From the NCBI GenBank assembly GCA_964020155.1, contig OZ026558.1, positions 640,001 through 665,000 on the forward strand: a DNA stretch of 25,000 bases. Reading direction: 5' to 3'. This document shows positions 1 through 15,014 of the stretch, one piece after another. Position numbers and translations under genes: made by a program. Positions within the stretch are counted from its first letter, which is position 1. The number at the start of each line of letters is the position of its first letter. The notes below the pieces were generated by a model. It was given only the letters and a program-made list of their open reading frames with translations. It was not told the origin of the DNA and did not search any database. The stretch is from Chondrilla cf. caribensis. Taxonomy: Eukaryota; Porifera; Demospongiae; Chondrillida; Chondrillidae.

Positions 1-209
1 GTATGGATAAGTAGCCTGAAGAGGACTATTTGGATTGGCGGTCAACCTCAGAGTACAAAGAAATGATTCAGTATCTTCAGGAATGTCATCATCAATTGTT
101 TGAATCTCTACAGGTGCTGATATTACAGGAGGTTGGGTATTGATTTGATCAAACACCAGTTTGTATTGACCTGTGGGACCTTTAGTGTAAAAGTCTTCGT
201 ATTCAGAGG
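1..209 (-). CDS. Orphan Calx-beta second-half exon (partial)
   Basis: Read on the minus strand, an acceptor with a CT-rich tract (ctcctctacag) opens a phase-1 exon starting ASEYEDF. It stays open to the window edge. It contains PPVISAPVEIQTIDDD and a TESFLCTLRL strand, matching exon 5 of gene A (9772-10005) and exon 5 of gene B (18165-18404), so it is the C-terminal half of a Calx-beta domain. Its N-terminal part (KGPTGQYKLVF) is closer to gene B; its middle (PPVISAPV) is closer to gene A. It is therefore a third paralog and not a recent copy of either. I could not find matching exons 1-4 between 210 and 3705. It may belong to a gene with diverged or distant upstream exons, or be a relic. Confidence 0.75.
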
Positions 210-1290
210 CTGTAGAGGAGACAGAGAGAGAAAGGACAAAGCAAAAAAGCACACATTACCATATCTGAATCTTTTAATACAATGACACAATTTGGGACAC
301 ATAATCTTGTACATGTTAAGTAGTATATGTAATTGGCAAATGTATGGTCTGTACACAGGTAACAATAATAATATATAATAACTGAATTCACAGTACATTT
401 AGTATGTATCCAGTGATAAAGTTGATATGAATAATAATAATTATACATATAAAATTGATATTAAATGCAGTATCTTTGATTGGTTTAATGCTGTTTATGT
501 TGCATTTGACGTTTGTTGCATAACAAACGACGGATTTCCTGACAGCTAGAGTTTTCTAAACAATTAATGGATCATAATATTAGCTATGCAAAAAGTGCAG
601 ATTAGGCCTTGCAATTTGTATACGAGGTGTGTTTTCAAACTTGCATTTCAAATCTTCTATATACCTCATCTTTTAATCCCTATACTCAGGAGAATTTTTA
701 AGAATATGGGAAGAATGAAGAGTGGTCCAGGAGTGAGTGAAGAATATCAATGATTGGAACGTCTTGTCAACCTTCACTATCAAGGAGTGCAAATAGGTTA
801 AAACCCAATGACATCTGGTTTTATTACACATTGTGGATAATTTGCTGATAAGCATTATCACTTACGTATCTTTTAATGGCATATACGTCCTCAATTTATA
901 CAACACACATGCAGTCTTGGCATTATTAATAAATTTAGTATCATTGAATAAATAATCACTGACTGTGAATTGCTATGGAGAACATTGATTCAGCAAAATC
1001 ATGTTTCATAGGCTCTTTTTATACATAATAATATAAAGAGTTCAACCAGCTTTGAAGTATCTATCAATAATAATAATAAAAGACTACTTGGGGTAGATAC
1101 GTATATAATTGCACTTTTCCAAAGAATATTGTCCACATGTGGGTAGGTAGCTGCCTGCACTGTTCTTCATGGCTAAATACTTGATAAAGAAAACAAAACA
1201 ATATGAAAAGTGTGTTATGTGTGAGTGTCATTTATCACTTCACTATTTAGTTCCTCTTAAAGTACAAAATGTACCCATTGAGTGAAGTTT
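210..1290. other. Non-coding AT-rich stretch
   Basis: I see no convincing exon on either strand. The short open frames here lack splice-site support and any recognisable domain. If the 1-209 exon belongs to an active gene, this is its upstream intron. Confidence 0.5.
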
Positions 1291-1315
1291 GTTTGTGTGT
1301 GTGTGTGTGTGTGTC

Positions 1316-1353
<38 letters not shown>

Positions 1354-1364
1354 TGTGTGTGTGT

Positions 1365-1432
<68 letters not shown>

Positions 1433-1436
1433 GTGT
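1291..1436. repeat. (GT)n microsatellite
   Basis: About 146 bp of GT dinucleotides with a few TC and GC interruptions. The Val-Cys and Thr-His open frames across it are artefacts of the repeat. Confidence 0.97.
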
Positions 1437-1760
1437 ACATACATATGAATCTTTCTTACCAATTCCTACAGACTCCAGAAACTAGGCAGGATTGGATACT
1501 AGTACGGCATGCCAGAGACATAGAGTGTTCAATCCACTCTGGTTGCGCTGCACAAAATCTTGTATGGAAGCAAAGCATACCACAAGACACCTCATTCACC
1601 ATGACTACAAGAACAAACAACATCAGAACCATTCCTTTCCCAAACATCTCTCAATTTCTCTGGGAATTTTTGCTGGGAAAAGATTCTATCTAACTGAATT
1701 AACAGGACAAGAGAAGCTGCTGTCTTCAGAGAGTCTCAAGCTGTGGTTAAACTAGTGATC

Positions 1761-2566
1761 CAGAAGTAGTTGTTTCTTTTATATCCTGTATCCTGTATGC
1801 ATAAATATTATATTGTAAATTATATGTTGTTATCCACCATCTTTAAATATAAATAGGTGAATACATACACATAGTGTGTATATGATCCACAATACAATTG
1901 TGTCACACTGTACACCTCTCACTGTTATGATGTAGGTGTCCTTCCCACATATCACAATTTATCACTCCACAGAGAGAGGTATGTGCTAATTGATCAAGGC
2001 ATTAGTAAGGTAATCTCCAATTTACACTGTTTATCCAGTGAATTGTTGAGTGTTAACCCACAAATATGCCAGCCCAATTCCTCAATCCAGCTCACCCAAT
2101 TTCTTATCACTTGAACCAGAAGTGTTGTTACAGTGCTAAGTTCCACAGATCCCCTACAATTGCTACCCAAAAATATCCTTTGAATCATATTTTATTGTCT
2201 GCCATAATTTTATTATAAAGTCATGCCATGTGTACATCATATTGCTACCCAAGATCCCACAATACTATAAACACTCCAGATATCCTCTCTCCAGTGCAGC
2301 GTTGTAGTGGTGCACCCAAGGTACACCACTACAGTCTCATACTTGTCACATCACAATGCTACTCCAAAGTATTACAAATATTCTTTTAATACTAGGGTAT
2401 TCCAGGTACCTTAGTACAACCTCAGCAACGTACAGTGGAAACTCTCTAAGACAAACTACAAGGGACCCACAAAATTAGTTCTTGTTATCAGATGTTCTTT
2501 TTGTCAGGATTTGCTTACTATATGTACACTACTACAGAAGTGCTAAATTGCCATACAATTACGCAT
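1761..2566. other. Non-coding, possible old transposon ends
   Basis: No supported gene. At about 2433 the motif tacagtggaaactctctaag resembles the terminal repeats of TA-target (Tc1/mariner or pogo-like) elements, but I did not find a partner end. The segment just before 2567 holds one degraded unit resembling the 21-bp minisatellite seen at 12236 and 13070. Confidence 0.35.
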
Positions 2567-2838
2567 ATTACTATTAGTCAAATAGATTTTGCGCTCTCTT
2601 GTATACACTGGTAGAGGTCTACACCTAATCTTAACTGCCCAACCCAGTCTACGAATGACTGGTTGGGCTAGTCCAAGTAATCCCCTGCAATGTGTAGACT
2701 TGTGATGTGTTTCCACATCATAATTATCAGGATTATAATAATATTATATAATAGTTCTCAAGCTGATCCTCTTAAGTATTAAAAATGACTGGACAAAAGT
2801 ACAGGAGTGACCAGTGGTTTGAGGAGATCATACTTCAA

Positions 2839-2840
<2 letters not shown>
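2567..2840 (+). repeat. Structured dispersed repeat, copy 1
   Basis: About 274 bp shared with 12556-12700 and 13292-13564 in the same orientation. It starts attactattagtcaaa and ends near agatcatacttcaaag. It contains an outer inverted pair, GTCTACAC (2617-2624) with GTGTAGAC (2692-2699). This encloses a hairpin, cccaacccagtc paired with gactggttggg (2638-2667), with an 11-bp stem, one bulged C and a 7-nt loop. A (CA)n array follows directly. No coding capacity is visible, so this is probably a non-autonomous mobile element. Confidence 0.8.
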
Positions 2841-2916
<76 letters not shown>

Positions 2917-2955
2917 ACCACCATCACCACCACACACCACACACACCACACCACA

Positions 2956-3011
<56 letters not shown>

Positions 3012-3034
3012 ACACATGTGCACACACAAGGGCA

Positions 3035-3125
<91 letters not shown>

Positions 3126-3131
3126 ACACAT
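2841..3131. repeat. (CA)n microsatellite, compound
   Basis: About 290 bp of CA repeats with a CACCAC/CATCAC-type interruption near 2914-2958 and a second one near 3016-3040. It abuts the 3' end of the structured repeat copy 1. Confidence 0.97.
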
Positions 3132-3705
3132 TGTTCCCTGAAGACAATCTAGGGGGTAATGGTGATGGGAATACAATTGTTAAGTACATAGAGAGATGCA
3201 TGATAACTTATATAAAACTCCCACTGTTGGTTTGCTGAGATTAGCAGTAAAAACCTATAGCGAAGGGGTGTACCATACCAAATTTAGACTCCAAATACAA
3301 AGAAAACATCAAAGATGTTTTGTAATAGATGATCTCAGACTACAGGTAAATGTAACTCTGAACTAAAGGAAACCCTTTCATGCTTCATTGCAACTACTAC
3401 AAACTATTATGTGCACTAGTAGCAAGGATGCGTGACCAGGATGTGGGATATTTCAATTGACTGAATACTATGTTGGTGTATTGTATAATTCTATGTCACA
3501 TAATGTATACTAATTTATAAGCTCAGAGTACAGTGATGTGATCCACAGTTGCAATTGCTGAGACACTCAGTCATGTGTACACGCTCGATGGATATGAATT
3601 AGTAACCACAAGTTTTATGCACCAGTAACGGTTACTACATACATAACTATGAGTGTAGTGGATAGGAAGTAAGTTACTTTGTGTTCCCTGGATATTGTGG
3701 ACAAG
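3132..3705. other. 5' flank of the GPCR gene
   Basis: No coding exon recognised. This region should hold the promoter and 5' UTR of the receptor at 3706. I do not see a convincing TATA box close to that start. Confidence 0.4.
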
Positions 3706-5940
3706 ATGACTAAGTATCAAGTTCCACTAGTTCAAAGTCAGATTCTACTTCTTGTGATTCTATGCCTTTTAACAAATTGTTCTCACTCATCCAATTCGAC
3801 AAATCATGAACCAGTTCCTCTGGGGCCCTCACCAGTTGAAGACTGTCCCTATTCCTCTTGTAGTGTTCAAGCCAAGTACTGCTATTGTGATCATTCCTGT
3901 CTGCTGTATGGAGACTGCTGTCATGATGCCAACGTAACAACTGAGATAGCTGCTCAAGATCAACAATTTTCATGTGTTGATTCTGGATATAGCACATTTT
4001 GGATGATCACCTCGTGTTCACGCACATGGATCATTGACCAGCTAGCTGATGGAGTGGCCAACGTCAATGAGATTGTGTCCCTTTGCGAGGATCCTAACGC
4101 TACTCGTGCCTCCTATAAAATTGTTCCTCCTCCTGTAACTGATGGAAGCACGGGATTAGTTTATCTTAACAAGTTCTGCGCTCGATGTAACGGACTACAA
4201 CAGTCAAACTGGATCCCATGGAGAATAAATCTTAATTGTGAATTCAATTTTTACTTAGAGCCAACTAATTTCACCATCAACGAATTGTTACAAATCTGCT
4301 CTTTTGCCGACTACCAACCTCCAATTTCACACTCTTTGCCCCGTGGATGTAAACCTTTACCTGAGGGACTGGTTTCCACATGCCCACAAGATGCCCCAAT
4401 GGACCTCAAAGAGAATTGCAGTTCATTCGGTCTAAACCTGGTAACATTTGGTAGATTTACTTATACTAATAGGTACTGTGCAGCCTGCTGGAGAGTGTAC
4501 AGCCAAAATCTTGGATGCCTAATGTATGTACCACGTATTGTACTACAAAATGCTGGTGAATTCTTGGATGTCTCTGGTACTGGGAAGTTGGTTTCATCTT
4601 CAGTACATTTTAACCTTATAGAAGAGGTGTGTCCAAGTGGGAGTGTCTATGATGCACTCAGAGGATCTTGTCGTACATTGCCATCTGCCAACTGTACTAA
4701 CTCCACAGCAATCACACTGGTAGGAGGTTCGTACTCTCTGATAAGCAACGAAAGTGTGTTCTGGAATAGCTACAACCTGAGTGTGTCCATCAAGAGTGTA
4801 AACGACAATGGTAGACCACTTGTGTGCATCCCAAGTGTCCAGAGTACAAACTGTGTTCCCATCATTCTTGATAGTAGTGAGTACATTCAACAAGGAAATG
4901 GCAGTAGCACATTCAATTTGTTGTGGTTATCTGACAATGAGACATACTCCATTGAAGGCACTGACAAGAATGGTAGACCACTCATTTGTACCAACCTTAC
5001 TCAATATTTCACTAGAAACAGCACACAAATTGAAAATGTGTTCAGTTATCCAATAGCCTTTAGAATTCTTTCGTATATTGGATTATCCATAAATTTTGTG
5101 AGCTGTTTATTGTTTCTTCTCACCTTCTTCTTGTTTAAAGACCTTCAAACCTTCTTCAGTAAGCTGATGATGAACTTTGTCTCGTCAATTCTATTGGGAG
5201 ACGTGCTCTTTCTTGTTGGGGCTCCACTCTTCCAATATGTCAGAGTAGACATTTTGTGTTCTATATTCGCAGTAGCCATCCATTATGCGTACCTGTGTCG
5301 TTTCATATGGATGACAGTGATGGGGTTGGAACTAGTAAGGAGTTTCTACAACATAAAGAAGTTGAACAAAAGTACTGCTGAAAACTGGAAGTTGCTCACT
5401 CTCTACATGCTCTTGGCATGGCTGTCACCTCTTGTCATTGTCATTCCTACAATCATTGTCAATTTTACAGTGGAGGACTCTGTGAACTACGGTGTCGGGA
5501 GTAGTTGTTGGATAAACCAACCTATTGCTCTGACTGTGACATTTGTAGTACCAGTAGGACTGTCCATCATCTTCAATGTAATCGCCTTCATTGTTGTCAT
5601 GGTGATCTTGGAACACATCTGGTACAGACCAACGGCAAGCTCTATTGACCCCAAAGAACAAAAGAGACAATCGTGGAAGGATTTCCGATTTGCTTTGGCT
5701 TTGTTGACTGTTACAGGTTTATCGTGGTTATTTGGATTTTTGGCCCTATTCTCAAGTGATCTCTCATGGGCCTGGTATCTCTTCATTATCTTCAACACGA
5801 CTCAAGCTGTGACCGTTTTGGTGGCCTTTCTGTTCACAAAGAAAGTGTTTCATCTCTACTGGTCCCTTTTATGTTGCCCAAGAATGAAACCTTTCAAGAA
5901 TATCTCCAGTAAGAAGCCATCCACAACAAGTACAAATTAA
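3706..5940 (+). CDS. Methuselah/adhesion-type 7TM receptor with SMB domain
   Basis: Intronless frame of 744 residues. I start at the ATG at 3706, the first in-frame ATG after an in-frame TAA at 3670. A hydrophobic signal peptide (SQILLLVILCLL) follows. Residues 47-74 form a somatomedin-B-like domain, with the cysteine pattern CPYSSC, YCYCDHSC, GDCCHD. The Cys-rich, heavily N-glycosylated ectodomain ends in two related units, each finishing NGRPLVC or NGRPLIC (residues about 368-374 and 422-428). Seven helices span about 450-712. Family B marks are ECL2 SSCWIN, TM6 GLSWLFGF and TM7 IFNTTQAV. The cytoplasmic tail is short, about 33 residues. I see no GPS/GAIN autoproteolysis site, which favours a Methuselah-like or secretin-like receptor over a classical adhesion GPCR. 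It should be a plasma-membrane receptor coupling to G proteins; the ligand is unknown. It lies on the strand opposite to the Calx-beta genes. Confidence 0.92.
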   Translation: MTKYQVPLVQSQILLLVILCLLTNCSHSSNSTNHEPVPLGPSPVEDCPYSSCSVQAKYCYCDHSCLLYGDCCHDANVTTEIAAQDQQFSCVDSGYSTFWMITSCSRTWIIDQLADGVANVNEIVSLCEDPNATRASYKIVPPPVTDGSTGLVYLNKFCARCNGLQQSNWIPWRINLNCEFNFYLEPTNFTINELLQICSFADYQPPISHSLPRGCKPLPEGLVSTCPQDAPMDLKENCSSFGLNLVTFGRFTYTNRYCAACWRVYSQNLGCLMYVPRIVLQNAGEFLDVSGTGKLVSSSVHFNLIEEVCPSGSVYDALRGSCRTLPSANCTNSTAITLVGGSYSLISNESVFWNSYNLSVSIKSVNDNGRPLVCIPSVQSTNCVPIILDSSEYIQQGNGSSTFNLLWLSDNETYSIEGTDKNGRPLICTNLTQYFTRNSTQIENVFSYPIAFRILSYIGLSINFVSCLLFLLTFFLFKDLQTFFSKLMMNFVSSILLGDVLFLVGAPLFQYVRVDILCSIFAVAIHYAYLCRFIWMTVMGLELVRSFYNIKKLNKSTAENWKLLTLYMLLAWLSPLVIVIPTIIVNFTVEDSVNYGVGSSCWINQPIALTVTFVVPVGLSIIFNVIAFIVVMVILEHIWYRPTASSIDPKEQKRQSWKDFRFALALLTVTGLSWLFGFLALFSSDLSWAWYLFIIFNTTQAVTVLVAFLFTKKVFHLYWSLLCCPRMKPFKNISSKKPSTTSTN

Positions 5941-6065
5941 GGCTATTGTATAAAGATGTCACCAAACTACTACAGTACTAACTAACATTACTGTAATAAT
6001 ACTAACTGTTTTTAACACAGTCTGCATTATTATCTATTATGTCATACAAAATATCCTCTATGTTG

Positions 6066-6071
6066 AATAAA
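6066..6071 (+). promoter_or_regulatory. Polyadenylation signal of the GPCR gene
   Basis: AATAAA lies 125 nt after the receptor stop codon and is followed by a GU-rich stretch (tgttgtgttgt). This is the usual arrangement of an animal polyadenylation site. Confidence 0.7.
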
Positions 6072-6233
6072 ACATCTGTTGTGTTGTAACACTCATATGA
6101 ATGAAATTATCAATTAATCCTCTGAATGTAGACAATGCATGTGATAACTATAGTAGTCTGTGAACTCTGATATAATATTATTTACAAATTATTCTCATGA
6201 TGCATGATCACATACACACATGTACACATGTGA

Positions 6234-11703
<5,470 letters not shown>

Positions 11704-12235
11704 GACTGTACATATAGACTGTCTATATCCTCAGAGTTATTCAGCTATCCGTTATAGGATGACTTCCTTACAGAGTCTAGAGGCACCGAAGGGATAAAAG
11801 GAATATTCGAAAACAGTAGCTCGCCACAAGAATCATCTGAGGAGAGATGCTTTTATGTAGTTTGTAAAATACGCATAATTAATTTACTATTTAATTCCAG
11901 GTGTGTAAATTAGTATAAATTCGACATTCACAATAATGAAAGTATTATATTCTTATGTATGTACAACTTATATAATATAAACTTCAAGGTTCTATTATTA
12001 CAGTAATGCATATAGTAATATATTTATAGCCTATAACATAGTAATTATTACCAATATATACTGCAATATACTATACAGTCGTTTTGGCAATGCATGGATG
12101 ACAATAATGCTATAAACCCATATTGATACATATACTATCATGCATGTACATGAATGTGTGTCATAGCATCAAACACACACATATAGGGGATTCTTTTTGT
12201 GGTTTGCACACCTAAGCTGGGTAGTCTAAACAGGA
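11704..12235. other. 5' flank of gene A
   Basis: AT-rich intergenic DNA upstream of the gene A start on the minus strand. It should contain the promoter. I see no coding exon and cannot place a firm TATA box. Confidence 0.4.
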
Positions 12236-12555
12236 TATACAGTAGTACTAGGTGTACACACACCACTACTAGCTGTAGACACATCACTACTAGCTGTACA
12301 TACACCACTACTAGCTGTACACACATCACTACTAGCTGTACACTTACCACTACTAGCTCTACACACACTACTACTAGCTGTAGACACATCACTACTAGCT
12401 GTACACTCACCACTACTAGCTGTACACACACCACTACTAGCTGTACACACACCACTACTAACTGTACACACATCACTACTAGCTGTACAAACACCACTAC
12501 TAGCTGGACACACATCACTACTACCTGTACACACATCACTACTAACTGTACACAC
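12236..12555. repeat. 21-bp minisatellite, array 1
   Basis: About 15 copies of a 21-bp unit with core ACACACCACTACTAGCTG and a CACC/CATC alternation. The period is a multiple of three, so several frames stay open (Cys-Thr-His-Thr-Thr-Thr-Ser). That is a repeat artefact, not a gene. The structured repeat copy 2 follows directly. Confidence 0.95.
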
Positions 12556-12700
12556 ATTACTATTAGTCAAACAAAATTTTGCCCTCTCTTGTATACACTG
12601 GCAGAGGTCTACACCTAATCTGAACTGCCCAACCCAGTCTATGAATGACTGGTTGGGCTAGTCCAAGTAATCCCCTGCAATGTGTAGACTTGTGATGTGT
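12556..12700 (+). repeat. Structured dispersed repeat, copy 2 (truncated)
   Basis: Matches copies 1 and 3 from attactattagtcaaa to cttgtgatgtgt and then diverges, so it lacks about the last 130 bp. Outer pair at 12607-12614 and 12682-12689; inner hairpin at 12628-12657. Confidence 0.8.
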
Positions 12701-12705
12701 GAAAC

Positions 12706-13069
12706 TTCAATTATTATACCATATTTAGATGCATATATACGTAAGCCAAATGAAGTGTGTTCGTGCTGATTAGCAGTGTTAACTTTATGGTGATTACTGG
12801 AACTTAGCAATTATACCATATTGTGCTAAAGAATGCATCAAGTGTATCAAATACAGATATGGTTACTTTGAAGAGATATTAGCAGTGAAACCAGAATTCT
12901 AACAAAAGAGGTGGAGGATCCGGAGGTAAGAGCGTATACAAGTGCTTCACCTTGTGAGGATTTGGCCATTGTCTTCATGCACACTCAATACTACCAACTA
13001 AATATTCACATAACACAAGGTCTAACATGTAATGTTTTAATGCAGGTGTTCATTGCTTTTGGAATTCAG
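12706..13069. other. Non-coding spacer between repeat units
   Basis: No gene or repeat recognised here. Confidence 0.4.
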
Positions 13070-13291
13070 AACTGTACACACACCATCACTAGCTGTACAC
13101 ACACTACTACTAGCTGTACACACACCACTACTAGCTGTACACACATCACTACTAGCTGTACACACACCACTACTAGCTGTACACACATCACTACTAGCTG
13201 TACACACACCACTACTAGCTGTACACACATCACTACCAGCTGGACACACACCACTACTAGATATACACACACCACTACTAGCTGTACACAC
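13070..13291. repeat. 21-bp minisatellite, array 2
   Basis: About 10-11 copies of the same 21-bp unit as array 1. Through most of it, CACC and CATC versions alternate strictly, giving a 42-bp higher-order repeat. Confidence 0.95.
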
Positions 13292-13564
13292 ATTACTATT
13301 AGTCAAATAGATTTTTGCCCTCTCTTGTATACACTGGTAGTGGTCTACACCTAATCTGAACTGCCCAACCCAGTCTATGAATGACCGGTTGGGCTAGTCC
13401 AAGTAATCCCCTGCAATGTGTGGACTTGTGATGTGTTTCCACATCATAATTATCATGACTATATTATAATATTAAATAGTTCTCAAGCTGATCCTCTGAA
13501 GTATTAAAAATGACTGGTCAAAAGTACAGGAGTGGCCGGTGGTTTGGGGAGATCATATTTTGAA
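13292..13564 (+). repeat. Structured dispersed repeat, copy 3
   Basis: Full-length relative of copy 1. The outer pair is GTCTACAC (13343-13350) with GTGTGGAC (13418-13425); the single change leaves a U-G wobble in plus-strand RNA. The hairpin arm reads gaccggttggg and has one mismatch. It follows minisatellite array 2 directly. Confidence 0.8.
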
Positions 13565-13573
13565 ATATTACTA

Positions 13574-13680
13574 ATGGCTCATTTTGAAGGATTCATGATC
13601 CTGCTGGCACCACTAGGATGACCATCAAGTAATGCTGATTTAAAGTAACTACATCCACACTTGATACATGTTTGATGACA
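13574..13680. repeat. Low-copy block shared with 21339-21437
   Basis: About 100 bp aligns by eye with 21339-21437: atggctcat(t/c)ttgaagg, ctaggatgacc and (c/a)acttgata. One lies about 1.9 kb upstream of gene A, the other about 0.26 kb upstream of gene B, in the same orientation. It may be a remnant of the duplicated 5' flank or an old dispersed repeat. Confidence 0.5.
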
Positions 13681-13984
13681 TCCATGTTACTTTGCAGTAA
13701 AAACTGCTACTTCATAGTAAAAGTTCAAAATTAATAATTATATAATTTGCTTTTAGTTGAATTTTCATCAATTATAATGCAAAGTTGTACTAACTACGTA
13801 ATTACTTCCTGTGATAATTTGATTTGCTTGCACTATACTCGCAATAATTGATTAATAGAGCACTATTTATACATACAGTACATGCATTCACCTATGATAC
13901 AGCACTGTGGCTGGTATTGCTGAGCCTCATCCCTCTCTATGTAGGAGGGAGAGGTCTAGGACATGACACTATTATACTGTACCT

Positions 13985-14025
<41 letters not shown>

Positions 14026-14409
14026 GTAGCAACGCATACACGTTAGCTAATAACACAATGTCATGTGTTCAGGGTAATACATTCCGATTGTGAGCATTGT
14101 ATGCATGACACACTTAATTTCTCACCCAGTTGACCATTCATCAAACACTAATTATTAGCTGAGCAGAGCAAACCGACTGAGGTAAATGAAGTTAATTTAC
14201 AACATAACTAGACTTCGAAACAAAAGTGATTAATATGTACTGCAATGACAAATATAATATTGTAAAATATATTCATATAAGATATTTTTGAATTGATATA
14301 ATTCATCATGAGATGTAGTCCTGTATAAAGATATTACCTGCAATGACATCCTAACTCGACTAATTATTCTATGCCGACAGTTACAACGGCCGCAGATCTA
14401 CTGGTCACC
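13681..14409. other. Non-coding, with short (CA)n
   Basis: AT-rich spacer between gene B's 3' end and the repeats. It holds a short CA run at 13985-14021. No supported exon. Confidence 0.45.
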
Positions 14410-14693
14410 TCACATTTCTGGGTCTTGTCTTCCTGTACCGTAAGCCGGATTATCAGTCATTTCAATTTCTTCATGATCAGTCATTTCAATTTCTTCTGTC
14501 ATTTCAACCGCTTCATAAACTTCTTCAACATTTGAGGTCTTCTGAGATGCATTCTTGTAACAGCGTCTTGTTATGAGGACGGCAACAATTACACTGACCA
14601 CATTAGTCAGTAGAAGTACAACAGCTACAACTGGGGCAGGTATGATGCTGGACAGAATTGATGCTGGTTGAGATATGCACCCTTGGCAGATAC
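14410..14693 (-). CDS. Gene B exon 9: transmembrane helix and NPxY tail
   Basis: Opens GICQGCISQPAS, then a hydrophobic helix (VVAVVLLLTNVVSVIVAVLI) stopped by TRRCYK. The tail has Tyr in EEVYEAV and in DNPAYGTG, with two EEIEMTD units between them, and ends QDPEM then TGA at 14410-14412. Confidence 0.88.
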
Positions 14694-14973
14694 CTATATA
14701 ATATAGGGTGGATATAAAATCAGTATCTGTGTGACTGACAGTGTATAATTATTATTATGCACTTATTTTGTATATAACAGGAAATAATGGTGTGAAAAAT
14801 ATTCGTCAATGGAAATTTCTCACAAATACTTTCCTGCTACTTGGTACAATATTATTAGAGAGTGCAATTACTATAATGCTATGTAATGAGTTGATAATAA
14901 AACAACAATCACGCCATCCAGTGACATTGTACCTGAAAGTACTACACTACATACACAAACATACACTTACACA

Positions 14974-15014
<41 letters not shown>

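Noticed and set aside
1243..1440. Val-Cys and Thr-His repeat open frames, here and at every CA/GT array
   Set aside because: Dinucleotide repeats stay open in several frames on both strands; no coding signal beyond the repeat.
1471..1755. Plus-strand open frames after a possible acceptor (ttcctacag) at about 1470
   Set aside because: Two overlapping frames are open, neither starts with ATG, no upstream exon is visible across the (GT)n array, and I recognise no domain. It could be a terminal exon or a repeat fragment.
1994..2188. Minus-strand frame of 64 residues
   Set aside because: No splice context, no homology that I recognise and no partner exon.
2567..2840. Structured repeat as a tRNA or tRNA-derived SINE
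   Set aside because: The fold is not a cloverleaf and I could not find A-box and B-box promoter motifs at the right spacing.
3679..3705. Upstream extension of the GPCR frame
   Set aside because: It would start at a TTG. The first ATG after the in-frame TAA (3670) is at 3706 and leads straight into a signal peptide.
12138..12618. Open frames with CTHTTTS-type repeats over the 21-bp minisatellites, here and at 13037-13354
   Set aside because: The repeat period is divisible by three, so frames stay open on both strands. The flanks are non-coding repeat DNA.
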